From: Chitinophaga caeni
GTDB lineage: Bacteria; Bacteroidota; Bacteroidia; Chitinophagales; Chitinophagaceae
Direction: 5' to 3'
DNA: 64,000 nucleotides
Assembly (NCBI RefSeq): GCF_002557795.1
Contig: NZ_CP023777.1
Span: forward strand, 744,001-808,000
Below are positions 45,784 through 54,821 of this stretch, one piece after another (within the stretch, counting starts at the first letter, position 1; each line of letters opens with the position of its first letter). The translations under genes and the position numbers were made by a program. The notes beneath the pieces were generated by a model that was not told where the DNA came from, made no database searches, and saw only the letters and a program-made list of their open reading frames with translations.

Positions 45784-46797
45784 TCAAGACCTGATTTCCT
45801 TCCTCATAAAAAGAAAATATGTCAACGCAAAAAATGCGGTCGTTGCGGCCAACATGCCTGTAACCTGCGGCCAAACTATCATTAAGCTTTCTTTAAATGG
45901 CAATGGTGAAGGGATTGCCCCAGCCATCTGCTCCATTGTCAAGGGGCCTAAACTTCGCACCGATGGCATCAACAAAGTTGTAGCAGCATCTGTATATAAC
46001 TGATTAGGTGCTAACCTGAAAAATGAAAGTATCAAATTATTATAATGCAAAACCCCGGCTTCGGATAAAGTTCGGGGGTCAGGTAGCATCGTTGATACTA
46101 CCATCTTAACTATAATTTGATAAAAAACAGTGAAGAACAACCATATGCCTATGGCTGTAAGCGCCGATGTAGCCGCATGCTTAAATTTAACGGACAAGCA
46201 AATCGAAAGACTTAACCAAAAGCCAACGTATACGATACTCATGATAATAAACGCAAGTATACGTAGTAGTTCCACGCCTCCAGGTAAGATCCCTGTTATG
46301 ATTATCCCGGCGCCAAGCATCAGTAATACCAAGCAACAGAACATAGCGCTAATCACAAATATAGCGGCGCAAAATTTTGCTAGCAATAAATTATCACGGT
46401 AGATAGGCTGCGCCATCAAACGGATCAAGGTACCGTTATTATGTTCCGAGTTAATGGCATCGAAACCCATTGCAATCCCCAGCAAGGGCCCGAGAAAACT
46501 TATAAAAATATGGAAAGTTGGTAATGTTCCGTCAGACGTGGTTAGTAATTTCAGGTATACAAATAAGCGATCCGGGTCATTGACATTACTAACCGCCTGC
46601 TTAATGTTGGCCATCGAAACATACATTGATCCGAGGAAGGTTAATAATATCAACAATAACATGATAATGAACCGCCAACTACGTATATAATCTCCCACCT
46701 CTTTGCGAACCATTACCCGGAAAGGACCCGGTGGCTTCACTTCTAGGCTTCCTGAACTTGAAAATATATTATTGAAATAAACCATTGCATTTCCCAT
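45784..46797 (-). CDS. ABC-2 type transporter permease (NosY-like)
   Basis: I use the ATG at 46797 (337 residues), 7 bp after the ATPase gene ends; an upstream alternative at 46827 would overlap it. About six membrane segments with a large first periplasmic loop. The segment SEHNNGTLIRLMAQPIYRDNLLLAKF is the conserved cytoplasmic helix of ABC-2 permeases that contacts the ATPase. Together with the two genes upstream it forms an export or membrane-remodelling system of the NosF/NosY/COG1470 type. The substrate is unknown. Confidence 0.87.
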   Translation of the reverse strand: MGNAMVYFNNIFSSSGSLEVKPPGPFRVMVRKEVGDYIRSWRFIIMLLLILLTFLGSMYVSMANIKQAVSNVNDPDRLFVYLKLLTTSDGTLPTFHIFISFLGPLLGIAMGFDAINSEHNNGTLIRLMAQPIYRDNLLLAKFCAAIFVISAMFCCLVLLMLGAGIIITGILPGGVELLRILAFIIMSIVYVGFWLSLSICLSVKFKHAATSALTAIGIWLFFTVFYQIIVKMVVSTMLPDPRTLSEAGVLHYNNLILSFFRLAPNQLYTDAATTLLMPSVRSLGPLTMEQMAGAIPSPLPFKESLMIVWPQVTGMLAATTAFFALTYFLFMRKEIRS

Positions 46798-46804
46798 TGA
46801 AAAC

Positions 46805-47758
46805 TCAATTTTTAATATTGCTTTCAAAATAGCGTTGATAGATCTCGTCTAAACCGTATTCCTTTTTATGAACGCCCGTTATCGGCAATCCTTTCTGTAC
46901 GAAGAAGCGAACTAAGCCGGGTGTCATATCAACCTCGCAAGATAATTCCATCGAATTACCTTCGATCAAGATGTTATTTACACCGTTCATCATCCGTAGC
47001 TCTTTCTCTAACAAGCCTGCGTCAGGAATAGCATCCTGGAATGTTACCAAAGTTGTATAAGAGTCTTTGCCGAAGAGGTTAAATGACAGCGTTTCCAAGT
47101 TTCCTTCTACCAACAATTTTCCTTCGACGAAAATTCCCACCCTGTCGCATATCTGCTGAACCTGGTGTAAATGGTGTGAAGACAACAACACGGTTAAACC
47201 CTGCTGCCTGCTCAATTTGCGAATCAGCGACAAAAACTCCTTGATACCGCTGGGGTCTATACCCAGTGTTGGCTCATCGAGGATAACAACATCCGGTTGC
47301 CGGATTAAAACATCGGCTAGTCCCAACCGCTGCTTCATTCCACGGGAATAGGCCCCGGCTTTCTTATGAAGCTCTGAACCTAAACCTACCAGTTCCATAG
47401 TTTCCTTGGCACGAATTTCTACCTCATTTTCCGCGATACCATTCAGCCGACCGATATATTCCAGGTTTTCCAGGGCCGTTAAGTTGTCATAAAACCCAAC
47501 GCTATCCGGCATATAACCGACCTTTCTTTTCACCGCGATCGGGTTCTTGGTAGCATTGATCCCGCATACCGTAGCAGTGCCCTTCGAAGGCTCTGCCAAA
47601 CCCAGCATCATTAATATCGTGGTGGTTTTACCGGCGCCATTGGGGCCTAGCAAACCGAAAATTTCGCCTTTGTTGACTGACAATGAAAGATTATCTACCG
47701 CCTTCACAGAACCGTAGTATTTTGTCAGTCCTTCCAGTTCGATGATAGGATTATTCAT
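46805..47758 (-). CDS. ABC transporter ATP-binding protein (NosF-like)
   Basis: A protein of 317 residues. Walker A GPNGAGKTT, signature YSRGMKQRLGLADVL, Walker B VVILDEPTLGID and switch histidine SSHHLHQ are intact. The last 90 residues are an extra domain as in CcmA/NosF-type exporters. It energises the permease encoded just downstream. The COG1470 gene starts 5 bp upstream, so the three genes form an operon. Confidence 0.93.
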   Translation of the reverse strand: MNNPIIELEGLTKYYGSVKAVDNLSLSVNKGEIFGLLGPNGAGKTTTILMMLGLAEPSKGTATVCGINATKNPIAVKRKVGYMPDSVGFYDNLTALENLEYIGRLNGIAENEVEIRAKETMELVGLGSELHKKAGAYSRGMKQRLGLADVLIRQPDVVILDEPTLGIDPSGIKEFLSLIRKLSRQQGLTVLLSSHHLHQVQQICDRVGIFVEGKLLVEGNLETLSFNLFGKDSYTTLVTFQDAIPDAGLLEKELRMMNGVNNILIEGNSMELSCEVDMTPGLVRFFVQKGLPITGVHKKEYGLDEIYQRYFESNIKN

Positions 47759-47763
47759 ATCAA

Positions 47764-48609
47764 TTACCTCCTCCCATATTTTCTAACCAGGTAATAAACG
47801 ATTCCCAAAGCAACCAAGATTACCAAGATCCCTATCCATCCTGATAACAAGGAAGTCTTGACAGTCATTCTGAAAGTAGCAGTGGAATTTGTATAATCAT
47901 TCCTCGCGGTAAAGTTGGTTACATAATCACCGGCAATCGTTTTATCGGGAACATTTAATTTGGCCATGACATCTTGTGATTGCCCGGGTTCCAGGTGATC
48001 TACTTTAGATGGTTCGAATGTGGCGCTCCACTTTGCCGGGTTTTGGGAAGAAAGTTGCAAGTTCTCAAGCGGTAATGTACCGGTATTCTTTAAAGTCAAT
48101 TGAATCTGCTTGCTGCTTCCTTCCGTGATGTCATCACTTAACCTCCCGGAAGGTGTTGTTAATTCCAAAGCATAACTACCTTTCACAACAGCTTCTAACT
48201 GGAGTTTCAGTGTATCCTTATTGCTAATGGCAGTAACCGGGATATTGTATTTACCCGGTTTTGTTTGCGGCGCCGCCGTGATTTCTACCGAGATATCCGC
48301 AGATTTACCGGCGTCTACCTTCAGCGCAGCAACTTGAGCGCCCTGCGTACGGAAGGTAGCATACCAACCCGGTGGAATACCAGCGTACAGGTTATAAACA
48401 TTTGATTGATCACTACCATTATGCAAATTTGCGTTATACCTGAATGGATCCTTGGTAGCCGATTCGATATTCATCAATCGCGCCGTAAAGGAAGAAGGCT
48501 CTTTTGCTGCCTTCTGCTGTGCATGGGCAGTAAATGCAAAAGTTACAGATAATGATAAACAGAGGAAAGCGATAAATTTTAGCCGTGGATAATAAAACTT
48601 AATTAGCAT
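47764..48609 (-). CDS. exported COG1470/NEW3-domain protein of the ABC operon
   Basis: A protein of 281 residues with a signal peptide (about 1-30, cleaved after AHA). Two Ig-like beta-sandwich repeats of the NEW3 (alpha-galactosidase-associated) type follow; each contains a G/N-x-P-x-x-W motif: GIPPGWYATFRTQ and SSQNPAKWSATFEPSKVDHLEPGQSQDV. A C-terminal membrane helix at about 253-274 ends YLVRKYGRR. Such proteins commonly precede NosF/NosY-type pairs and may act as a periplasmic partner of the transporter. Confidence 0.85.
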   Translation of the reverse strand: MLIKFYYPRLKFIAFLCLSLSVTFAFTAHAQQKAAKEPSSFTARLMNIESATKDPFRYNANLHNGSDQSNVYNLYAGIPPGWYATFRTQGAQVAALKVDAGKSADISVEITAAPQTKPGKYNIPVTAISNKDTLKLQLEAVVKGSYALELTTPSGRLSDDITEGSSKQIQLTLKNTGTLPLENLQLSSQNPAKWSATFEPSKVDHLEPGQSQDVMAKLNVPDKTIAGDYVTNFTARNDYTNSTATFRMTVKTSLLSGWIGILVILVALGIVYYLVRKYGRR

Positions 48610-48858
48610 AGTAAATAATCGAATTTTAAAATGACTGAAGTTTTACCTATGCAATTATAAAGTGGTAGGATGAAAATGTAAAGAAGCGAAGGGTACATTT
48701 AAGGAATTTTTAAGGATTTTTTAACGGTTTATAAAGGGGCGAATATGAGTGGCTAGATTGAAGGAAGAAATAGTAATACCCCCGAAAGTTTATGGAGCTC
48801 CCTTATTTCGATCATGATATCTTGTATGTAAATTCACCGCTTGGTTGAAATAAAAATA

Positions 48859-49187
48859 CCAAAAATCGAATTTGACATTTATGTTTATGCACACTGGAAA
48901 GGTACGCCTGAACTTATAGAACTGCGTACTTCTCGAAGGAAAAAATCTTCAAGTTTTGAGTATGATGAAGGATGAATATTGCCCCAGCGTACGACTTAAA
49001 TCCTTCTATTGACAAACATGGTTTAGCTCTAAATATTGATATGAATAATAATATGCTGGATTTTGTAAATAGCCAAAAGCGTTGGGCATAGTTTAGACTT
49101 GGAGAAAAGCAGGTAAATCAAATTATTAAAGAAGCATCGGCTAGTGTTATTGGACGGGAAAAGATAGCAGGTAAGATGGTATCTTGA
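48859..49187 (+). pseudogene. hipA-like kinase remnant
   Basis: Two pieces of a HipA-family serine kinase are recognisable. At 48865-48970 the frame reads IEFDIYVYAHWKGTPELIE then SSSFEYDEG and a stop, which is the usual N-terminus. From 48972 a second frame reads NIAPAYDLNPSIDKHGLALN and continues IDMNNNMLDF..., the C-terminal kinase tail. An internal TAG (49089) precedes FRLGEKQVNQIIKEASASVI, and the stop is at 49185. Most of the middle of the protein, several hundred residues, is missing and the junction is frameshifted. The toxin is surely inactive. No hipB-like antitoxin is visible. Confidence 0.82.
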
Positions 49188-49273
49188 GAAATGAACGGGA
49201 GACAATGAAGGGAGCATTTCTCTATTAAATAAAATCCATATCCCGTTTAAACTATAACGATCCAATAACATTA

Positions 49274-49316
49274 AATAAAAAACCGGAACAGAAATGCTAA
49301 ATTTCAAGTTCCGGTT
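49274..49316 (-). terminator. terminator of tRNA-Arg
   Basis: AACCGGAAC / GTTCCGGTT stem (49281-49289, 49308-49316), followed on the minus strand by TTTTTTATTT, a few bases after the tRNA 3' end. Confidence 0.85.
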
Positions 49317-49319
49317 TAG

Positions 49320-49391
49320 TAGTCCCGACAGGAATCGAACCTGTATATTAAGTTCCGGAGACTTACGTACTATCCATTGTACTACGGGACC
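49320..49391 (-). tRNA. tRNA-Arg (anticodon CCG)
   Basis: The minus strand folds into a cloverleaf. The acceptor GGTCCCG pairs with CGGGACT (one G-U), the D stem is GTAC/GTAC, the anticodon stem TAAGT/ACTTA encloses the loop CTCCGGA with anticodon CCG, and the T arm is ACAGG TTCGATT CCTGT. The discriminator is A; CCA is not encoded. It reads the arginine codon CGG. Confidence 0.96.
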
Positions 49392-49436
49392 AACCTTTTT
49401 CTAGGACGGCAAAACTACACTTTATTTGATAAAAAA

Positions 49437-50006
49437 TTACATGTTCCAGAAATTGCTCTTAAATATTTTAACGGCGATAGCGATCAGGATCACCCCGAAA
49501 AACTTACGGATCACCATCAGACCTGCCTTTCCTAAAATCCGCTCTATATAAGTCAGGCTGCGCAAAACCAGGTAAACGATCACCAGGTTAATAACTATCC
49601 CCACGGCGATGTTCATATCGCTGAAGTTCGCCTTCAAGGACATAATAGTGGTCAGGGTCCCCGATCCGGCTATCAGGGGAAATGCAATAGGGACGAGGCT
49701 TCCGCTTTTAGCATCATTGTCACTTTTGAAAAATTCAACCCCCAAAATCATCTCCAAACCTATGACGAAGATTACGATCGACCCAGCCACTGCGAAGGAT
49801 TTTACATCCACGCTCATTAAAGACAGGAAGGGCTGCCCTACCAAAAGGAACAGGATCATCAGGAAACCAGATGCCAGCGTGGCTTTCCCGGCATCGATTA
49901 CGCCCATTTTCTCCTTCATAGAGATCAAAACCGGGATGGAGCCCAAGATATCGATCACCGCGAACAAGGTAAAAGTGATAGCAAGAATTTGGTCAATGCT
50001 CAACAT
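49437..50006 (-). CDS. MarC-family inner-membrane protein
   Basis: A protein of 189 residues with six predicted membrane helices. FAVIDILGSIPVLISM and IPIAFPLIAGSGTLTTIMSL-like (PIAFPLIAGSGTLTTI here) are the family motifs around the two half-helices with conserved Pro and Gly. MarC/UPF0056 proteins lie in the inner membrane; their role is not established despite the name. A full -7 box lies 18 bp upstream of the start. Confidence 0.9.
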   Translation of the reverse strand: MLSIDQILAITFTLFAVIDILGSIPVLISMKEKMGVIDAGKATLASGFLMILFLLVGQPFLSLMSVDVKSFAVAGSIVIFVIGLEMILGVEFFKSDNDAKSGSLVPIAFPLIAGSGTLTTIMSLKANFSDMNIAVGIVINLVIVYLVLRSLTYIERILGKAGLMVIRKFFGVILIAIAVKIFKSNFWNM

Positions 50007-50023
50007 ATTATGTTAAATTTTTA

Positions 50024-50031
50024 CAAATGTA
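50024..50031 (-). promoter_or_regulatory. promoter -7 box of the marC-like gene
   Basis: On the minus strand TACATTTG is a full TAnnTTTG match, giving a leader of only about 10 nt. Confidence 0.5.
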
Positions 50032-50143
50032 TATGTTTCATCGTGTAACTATTAAGGCTGATAATGAATCATATTATATTTTAGCGGAACGATTCCGTGA
50101 AGGATTGGTTGATATCATATAGTTTTCACCTCAATTTTTGTTT

Positions 50144-50725
50144 ATGCAAGAGGATATCCTGATTCAAATTAGTCAAAAAATCAAAGAAAAACGAAAGGCA
50201 AAAGGGATTACGGTGCAGGAATTGGCTAATAAAGCGGATGTTAGCAAGGGATTGATTTCACAAATTGAAAATAACCGCACGGTGCCGTCCCTACTAGTCT
50301 TGGTTAATATCATCCAAGCCCTAAACCTGGATATGAACGAGTTTTTCAACGATATTAATCACCATAACCAATCTGCCAAGGTTATCGTTAAAAAGCAGGA
50401 TAGCTACCAGGAGTTTGAGAAGGAAAATGCCAAGGGATTCCTTTATAAGAGGGTGCTTACCCGCAATGTGAAGAATAACCCCATCGATATCGTTGTACTG
50501 GAACTTAAAAAAGGCGCCAAACGGGGCCAGCTCGTGAAAACGGACGCCTATGAATATAAATATATTATAAAGGGTACCGTAGAATACCAGGTCCTGGATC
50601 AGAGCTACACTCTCGAAACAGGGGATTCCATCTTCTTCGATGGGCGTTTAGGTCACAAACCTACGAATGTTGGAGAAGATGATGCCCTAATCTTAGTCAT
50701 ATATTTCTTCCAAGTAACTGATTAA
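50144..50725 (+). CDS. XRE-family regulator with C-terminal cupin
   Basis: From the ATG at 50144 the protein has 193 residues. An N-terminal helix-turn-helix (about residues 8-65; ITVQELANKADVSKGLISQIENNRTVPSL) is followed by a cupin beta-barrel (about 105-190; KTDAYEYKYIIKGTVEYQVLDQSYTLETGDSIFFDGRLGHKPTN). This layout is shared by PuuR- and SutR-like regulators that bind a small ligand in the cupin. The target genes are unknown; the neighbours are convergent or divergent single genes. Confidence 0.9.
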   Translation: MQEDILIQISQKIKEKRKAKGITVQELANKADVSKGLISQIENNRTVPSLLVLVNIIQALNLDMNEFFNDINHHNQSAKVIVKKQDSYQEFEKENAKGFLYKRVLTRNVKNNPIDIVVLELKKGAKRGQLVKTDAYEYKYIIKGTVEYQVLDQSYTLETGDSIFFDGRLGHKPTNVGEDDALILVIYFFQVTD

Positions 50726-50732
50726 TAGTCAA

Positions 50733-50773
50733 TGCATTTTTATTACGCATAAATATTGCGTAATAAAAATGCA
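50733..50773. terminator. long perfect hairpin between convergent genes
   Basis: TGCATTTTTATTACGCA and its exact complement form a 17-bp stem with a 7-nt loop, 7 bp after the XRE-cupin stop. A second hairpin, GCAGTTAAAGG / CCTTCAACTGC, follows at about 50771-50802. Together they terminate both this gene and the DUF2490 gene. Confidence 0.75.
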
Positions 50774-50813
50774 GTTAAAGGCTGCTTTCACCTTCAACTG
50801 CATTATCCTGAAC

Positions 50814-51542
50814 TTATAAAGCAATTGTTTGATATACTGAGAATTGCAATATATGGTTCATCGACTTATTTCCTGCCGGTGATTGAACAAATTGGTTCAT
50901 ATAACCAATATCGACTTTCAAATTTGGCTTAAATGCATAACCTATTGCGGTTAAGAAACGGTTCTGATCGAAGAATTTTTTCGAAATATCATTCCCCCAA
51001 AGGTTCATAAATAATTCGTCTTGCAGGGCAAAATAGAACGGGCCGCCCTTTAATGGCACCGTAGTACGGTTGAAGTACCTGAAACGGTTCCCGTAATTCC
51101 AATCATCCACCTTTAGGTCGCCCCCGGTATGCATTACCTTAACCCCGGCGAAACGTTGTTCTAAACGGATGCGGTGAAACATATCCCATTTCTTGATAGG
51201 TGTCTTGTAAATAAATTGCTGGAATATCCTATGCTCGGGGAAATAGGCATCTAACGCATCAGAATAGGTAGTGATGTAGGCATAGCCCAGTAATACGGAT
51301 GCTTTCTTGTTGATGGAATACTGCAACCCAGCTCTTGTTAAAACCTGGCCCTTGTCGCTAATAGCGTCCCTCAGTCGAACTTGCACATCGAAAGGAATAG
51401 ACCATTTCTCGTTGAGCTGCAAGCCTCCAAAATAGGTGTACCAATGTTGGTATCCATGTTTCACTTGCGCTTTTACGCTTGTATGCAGACATAAAAATAC
51501 CGCAGCCAGTATGCCGACATACTTAACTTTTCTTAAAATCAT
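50814..51542 (-). CDS. DUF2490-family outer-membrane protein
   Basis: A protein of 242 residues with a signal peptide (about 1-25, cleaved after VKA) and alternating beta-strand pattern typical of a small barrel. YTYFGGLQLNEKWSIPFDVQVRLRD and FHRIRLEQRF are the DUF2490 motifs. The function of the family is unknown. No operon partner is evident. Confidence 0.8.
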   Translation of the reverse strand: MILRKVKYVGILAAVFLCLHTSVKAQVKHGYQHWYTYFGGLQLNEKWSIPFDVQVRLRDAISDKGQVLTRAGLQYSINKKASVLLGYAYITTYSDALDAYFPEHRIFQQFIYKTPIKKWDMFHRIRLEQRFAGVKVMHTGGDLKVDDWNYGNRFRYFNRTTVPLKGGPFYFALQDELFMNLWGNDISKKFFDQNRFLTAIGYAFKPNLKVDIGYMNQFVQSPAGNKSMNHILQFSVYQTIAL

Positions 51543-51660
51543 AACTACTGTTCAGTTTTTTGGATGATGGGCGATTAACGGCCCCTAAGCCAACAAAAAT
51601 AGCCAATTATGATTTTTTACAAAAGCCATTCATCCATCTTGTTACTTGCTGTATCAATCA

Positions 51661-52740
51661 CTAAAACAGGCTCAGCTGGATCTTGGGCCTCTCGAACAAG
51701 GTGGTATTAAACTCGAACCTATCCATATTCATCCCCAGGCGTTTCGTATGCAATTTGTATTGCTGGCGGATCAGATCCGCAATATTACCTTCACCACGCA
51801 TCCTCCGGCCAAATTGGCTATCGTTAACCTCCCCGCCATGCATGCTGCTGATCATATGCCAAACCTTGTCTGCCTTGCCTGGAAAGTTTTTGTATAGCCA
51901 ATCTTTAAAAATTGTTTTCACGGCATCGTTAAGTCTTACAACGGTATAGCCAGCCGACCTAGCGCCATTTTCAGCAGCTTTTTCCAACATTTTCGGCATC
52001 TCGTGGTCATTTAGACCCGGAATCATCGGGGCCACGTTAACGCCTACCGGGACACCCACATCACTTAATTCTTTCAATACTCTTAAGCGCTGTGCGGCGG
52101 TGGTAGTGCGGGGTTCCATCTTTTGCCTCAGATCTTCATCCAGGGTCGTTAATGAAACGAATACGCATACAAGGTTATGCTTAGCCATTTGTTGAAGGAT
52201 ATACTTATCCCTTAATACCAACGAGTTTTTCGTGATTATCGCTATAGGTTGCTTGTATTGCCAGGCAACTTCTAATAATTGCCGCGTCAAGAACATTTTT
52301 CGTTCCAAGGGCTGATAACAATCAGTATTCCCCGAAAGGGCTATCGGCTTGCAAACCCAGCTTTTCTGCTCTAAAAATTTCTTTAAAAGCTCCGGTGCAT
52401 TCATTTTACAAATGATCTTACGCTCAAAGTCTAGCCCTGCACTATACCCCCAAAATTGGTGTGTGTTCCTTGCATAACAATAAATGCAGCCGTGCTCGCA
52501 ACCCTGGTAGGGGTTCATCGAATAACCCATGCCCAAATCAGGGCTATCTACGCGGTTAACCAATGTTTTCCCGTGCTCTTCCAATACCTGCGTCGGCACA
52601 TCCGATTGCCACCATTCATCGATACCCTCCGTATGTTCCTTGGCGTAACATTGGGCTAAGAATTTATTTTTCGGGTTTAGCTGGGCACCGCGACCTTTGT
52701 AGTATAGGGATTCGGACGGCTCTTGAAAAGGTAAGGTCAT
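51661..52740 (-). CDS. PA0069-family radical SAM protein (SplB-like)
   Basis: A protein of 359 residues. The radical SAM cluster motif CxxxCxxC is CEHGCIYC (Cys81, Cys85, Cys88), preceded by the family sequence LGMGYSMNPYQG. SLTTLDEDLRQKMEPRTTTAAQRLRVLKELSDVGVPVGVNVAPMIPGLND is also typical. These proteins are distantly related to spore photoproduct lyase, and a nucleic-acid repair role has been suggested from genomic context, but the reaction is unknown. Two tandem 17-bp dyads lie directly upstream of the start codon, so this gene is likely under a repressor. Confidence 0.88.
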   Translation of the reverse strand: MTLPFQEPSESLYYKGRGAQLNPKNKFLAQCYAKEHTEGIDEWWQSDVPTQVLEEHGKTLVNRVDSPDLGMGYSMNPYQGCEHGCIYCYARNTHQFWGYSAGLDFERKIICKMNAPELLKKFLEQKSWVCKPIALSGNTDCYQPLERKMFLTRQLLEVAWQYKQPIAIITKNSLVLRDKYILQQMAKHNLVCVFVSLTTLDEDLRQKMEPRTTTAAQRLRVLKELSDVGVPVGVNVAPMIPGLNDHEMPKMLEKAAENGARSAGYTVVRLNDAVKTIFKDWLYKNFPGKADKVWHMISSMHGGEVNDSQFGRRMRGEGNIADLIRQQYKLHTKRLGMNMDRFEFNTTLFERPKIQLSLF

Positions 52741-52744
52741 AAAA

Positions 52745-52782
52745 TACTAATTTTATTAGTAAAAATACTAACATTTTTAGTA
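52745..52782. promoter_or_regulatory. tandem 17-bp dyad operator upstream of the radical SAM gene
   Basis: TACTAATTTTATTAGTA (52745-52761) and TACTAACATTTTTAGTA (52766-52782) both fit TACTAA-N5-TTAGTA and are spaced 21 bp centre to centre, that is two helical turns. They occupy the space between the radical SAM start (52740) and the stop region of the upstream gene, where the promoter must be. This is the signature of cooperative binding by a dimeric repressor. The repressor is not identified. Confidence 0.6.
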
Positions 52783-52800
52783 CTTTCAAATTTTAATTCT

Positions 52801-54576
52801 TTATATGATTTCCATTTGCTTCATAAGGAAAGTAGCATTCTTATTAGTAGCAATGCCCGCTCTCATTTTATAATCGAAAACAAGTCGCTCCCCGTCAAGA
52901 ATGCTGCTTTCAAAGCAATAATTGCTGACTTTTCCCGGTAATTTCTCTTCCAGGTGCCCCAGTTCCAAGTCATGCGTGGCAATCATACCAATGCATTTAT
53001 ATGCTAGGAAATGTTGTACCAATTCACGTGAGCCGGTCAGCTTATCTTCAGAATTGGTTCCTTTTAAAATTTCGTCCAGGATAATAAATATCGACTCCCC
53101 GGCTTGCAGCACGCGGATAATTTTCTGCAAACGCAACAACTCTGCCTGGAAATAAGAAGTATTGTTGGCAATCGAATCCTTGATCCGCATACTGGTCATG
53201 ATCCTGGATGGTTTGCACTCAAAACGGGCGGCACATACCGGGGCACCCATCATGGCCAACAGGTAGTTAACGCCGACGCTTCTAAGGAAAGTGCTTTTCC
53301 CCGACATGTTTGATCCGGTTATAATATGAAATAAATTATGCTGACCGATTTCAAAATCATTTTTTATACATTTTTCGGCTGCTATCAAAGGGTGGCCGAT
53401 AGCTGTACCTTTAATTACAAACTCGTCGGCTGTAAACAGGGGAAACTGGTAAGCCGGGTTGTTATACGAGAATGTTGATAAACTATTCAATACTTCCATA
53501 TCCTTGATAACATTCATCCATGCTTCCAATTCGGAGCCATACTGCTGTTTCCATTTTTCCAAAGCATAGATACAATGCAGGTCATATAGAAATACAGAAT
53601 TTAAAAATATTCCTACCAGCATATTCAATCGCTGATCCATATAGCTGTTGATCCTTGACAACTTATTTACGGCATTGCCTGCATCCCCGGCAGATTGTTT
53701 CAGTTGTAACAAAACTTCTGATGATGTTTGTTCCGGCAAATTTTTGATTAGCCCTAATAACAACCCGTAACGTTTCAACAATTTTTCCTTGTTAGAGATC
53801 AATTGGTGCTGCTTGTTTACATTAGCTATATTCAGTAATAATGCGATCCAGTTCAAGGCAAAGAAAAACAGGATGATCGGCATCGATCCGTAAATAATGG
53901 CAGCGATTAATAAAGCCGGGTTCACGAAGGAAAATATCCGCCAACCTTTCTTATGCAGAAACTCCAAGGGCATTTGCAACCACTGCTGGATAGAGGGCAT
54001 ATCGCCGGCTTGCTCGTTTGATAAGCGCCCTTGCGCTGTAAAATTTTGCCGCCAATCCAATGCTGCCCTCAACTCCTTGACAGCCTCCTGTTGCCTTACT
54101 ATGTCTTCAACATTTAAACCCGGTTGTATAAAATTTGCAGCCAACGCCATCTTGCCGGAATATGTCCCGGTTCGATTGATATGGTTAAATAATGAATGCT
54201 GCCCAAACACGTCGAGATCACCGGTAAAATCATGCTGGTCATTTACAAATTCGATTCCATCCTCGAACCTAACATCTTCCCCTTGCAAGGCTTTTAATTC
54301 CGATTCGTTCAGCCAAAGCAATTGCTCTTGGACCAAGGATTGCTCTTTAACCTTTTGATAGCGCACCAGGCTGAGCCCGAATAAGATCAAGGCGATGGCA
54401 ATCGGTATCCACCAAATAGCTTCAAACTCGCTAAAAATATATTTATACCCGAAGTATCCCGAGGCTAAGAAGCACGCGATTCTAATCAAGCTCAACCGTT
54501 TCAACTTTTGTTGACTTAGCTGCATTTCACTCTTATATTTCAGGATACGTTCCCGGTATTGTTGTAATGATTCCAT
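52801..54576 (-). CDS. membrane-anchored MutS-like ATPase
   Basis: Start placed at 54576 (591 residues). Two hydrophobic segments near residues 33-72 and two more at about 213-250 suggest a membrane anchor. The MutS core follows from about 290, with Walker A GSNMSGKSTF (421-430), then SYFQAELLRLQ, Walker B FIILDEILKGTNSEDK and the switch ATHDLELG. The N-terminal mismatch-recognition domains of true MutS are absent. It therefore belongs to the divergent MutS-related ATPases and is unlikely to do conventional mismatch repair. The role is unknown. Confidence 0.85.
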   Translation of the reverse strand: MESLQQYRERILKYKSEMQLSQQKLKRLSLIRIACFLASGYFGYKYIFSEFEAIWWIPIAIALILFGLSLVRYQKVKEQSLVQEQLLWLNESELKALQGEDVRFEDGIEFVNDQHDFTGDLDVFGQHSLFNHINRTGTYSGKMALAANFIQPGLNVEDIVRQQEAVKELRAALDWRQNFTAQGRLSNEQAGDMPSIQQWLQMPLEFLHKKGWRIFSFVNPALLIAAIIYGSMPIILFFFALNWIALLLNIANVNKQHQLISNKEKLLKRYGLLLGLIKNLPEQTSSEVLLQLKQSAGDAGNAVNKLSRINSYMDQRLNMLVGIFLNSVFLYDLHCIYALEKWKQQYGSELEAWMNVIKDMEVLNSLSTFSYNNPAYQFPLFTADEFVIKGTAIGHPLIAAEKCIKNDFEIGQHNLFHIITGSNMSGKSTFLRSVGVNYLLAMMGAPVCAARFECKPSRIMTSMRIKDSIANNTSYFQAELLRLQKIIRVLQAGESIFIILDEILKGTNSEDKLTGSRELVQHFLAYKCIGMIATHDLELGHLEEKLPGKVSNYCFESSILDGERLVFDYKMRAGIATNKNATFLMKQMEII

Positions 54577-54645
54577 CAGTTTTAGTATAGAGCAGGAAAT
54601 GTACAAAATTTCATCCTCTTAATGCGATTCCCAAGCATAAAAGAT

Positions 54646-54673
54646 GCCCGTATATCCTTGCGGATATACGGGC
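54646..54673 (-). terminator. second hairpin in the gap after icmF
   Basis: GCCCGTATATCC / GGATATACGGGC stem with TTGC loop. On the minus strand it is followed by ATCTTTTATG. It lies about 70 bp before the MutS-like start. Confidence 0.75.
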
Positions 54674-54763
54674 TTATATAGTGTATTCGACAAATTGTCC
54701 GTTAATAGAGAAAGGGGATGACTACCTATATATCAATGATAATACCAAAATGTTACCCCGCTA

Positions 54764-54797
54764 TAAAAAAGCCCGGTTGTATAGCTACAACCGGGCT
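54764..54797 (-). terminator. icmF terminator
   Basis: AGCCCGGTTGTA / TACAACCGGGCT stem with a 4-nt loop, followed on the minus strand by TTTTTT, 25 bp after the icmF stop codon. Confidence 0.9.
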
Positions 54798-54821
54798 CTT
54801 CGACTTATTCAAAACGCTTGT

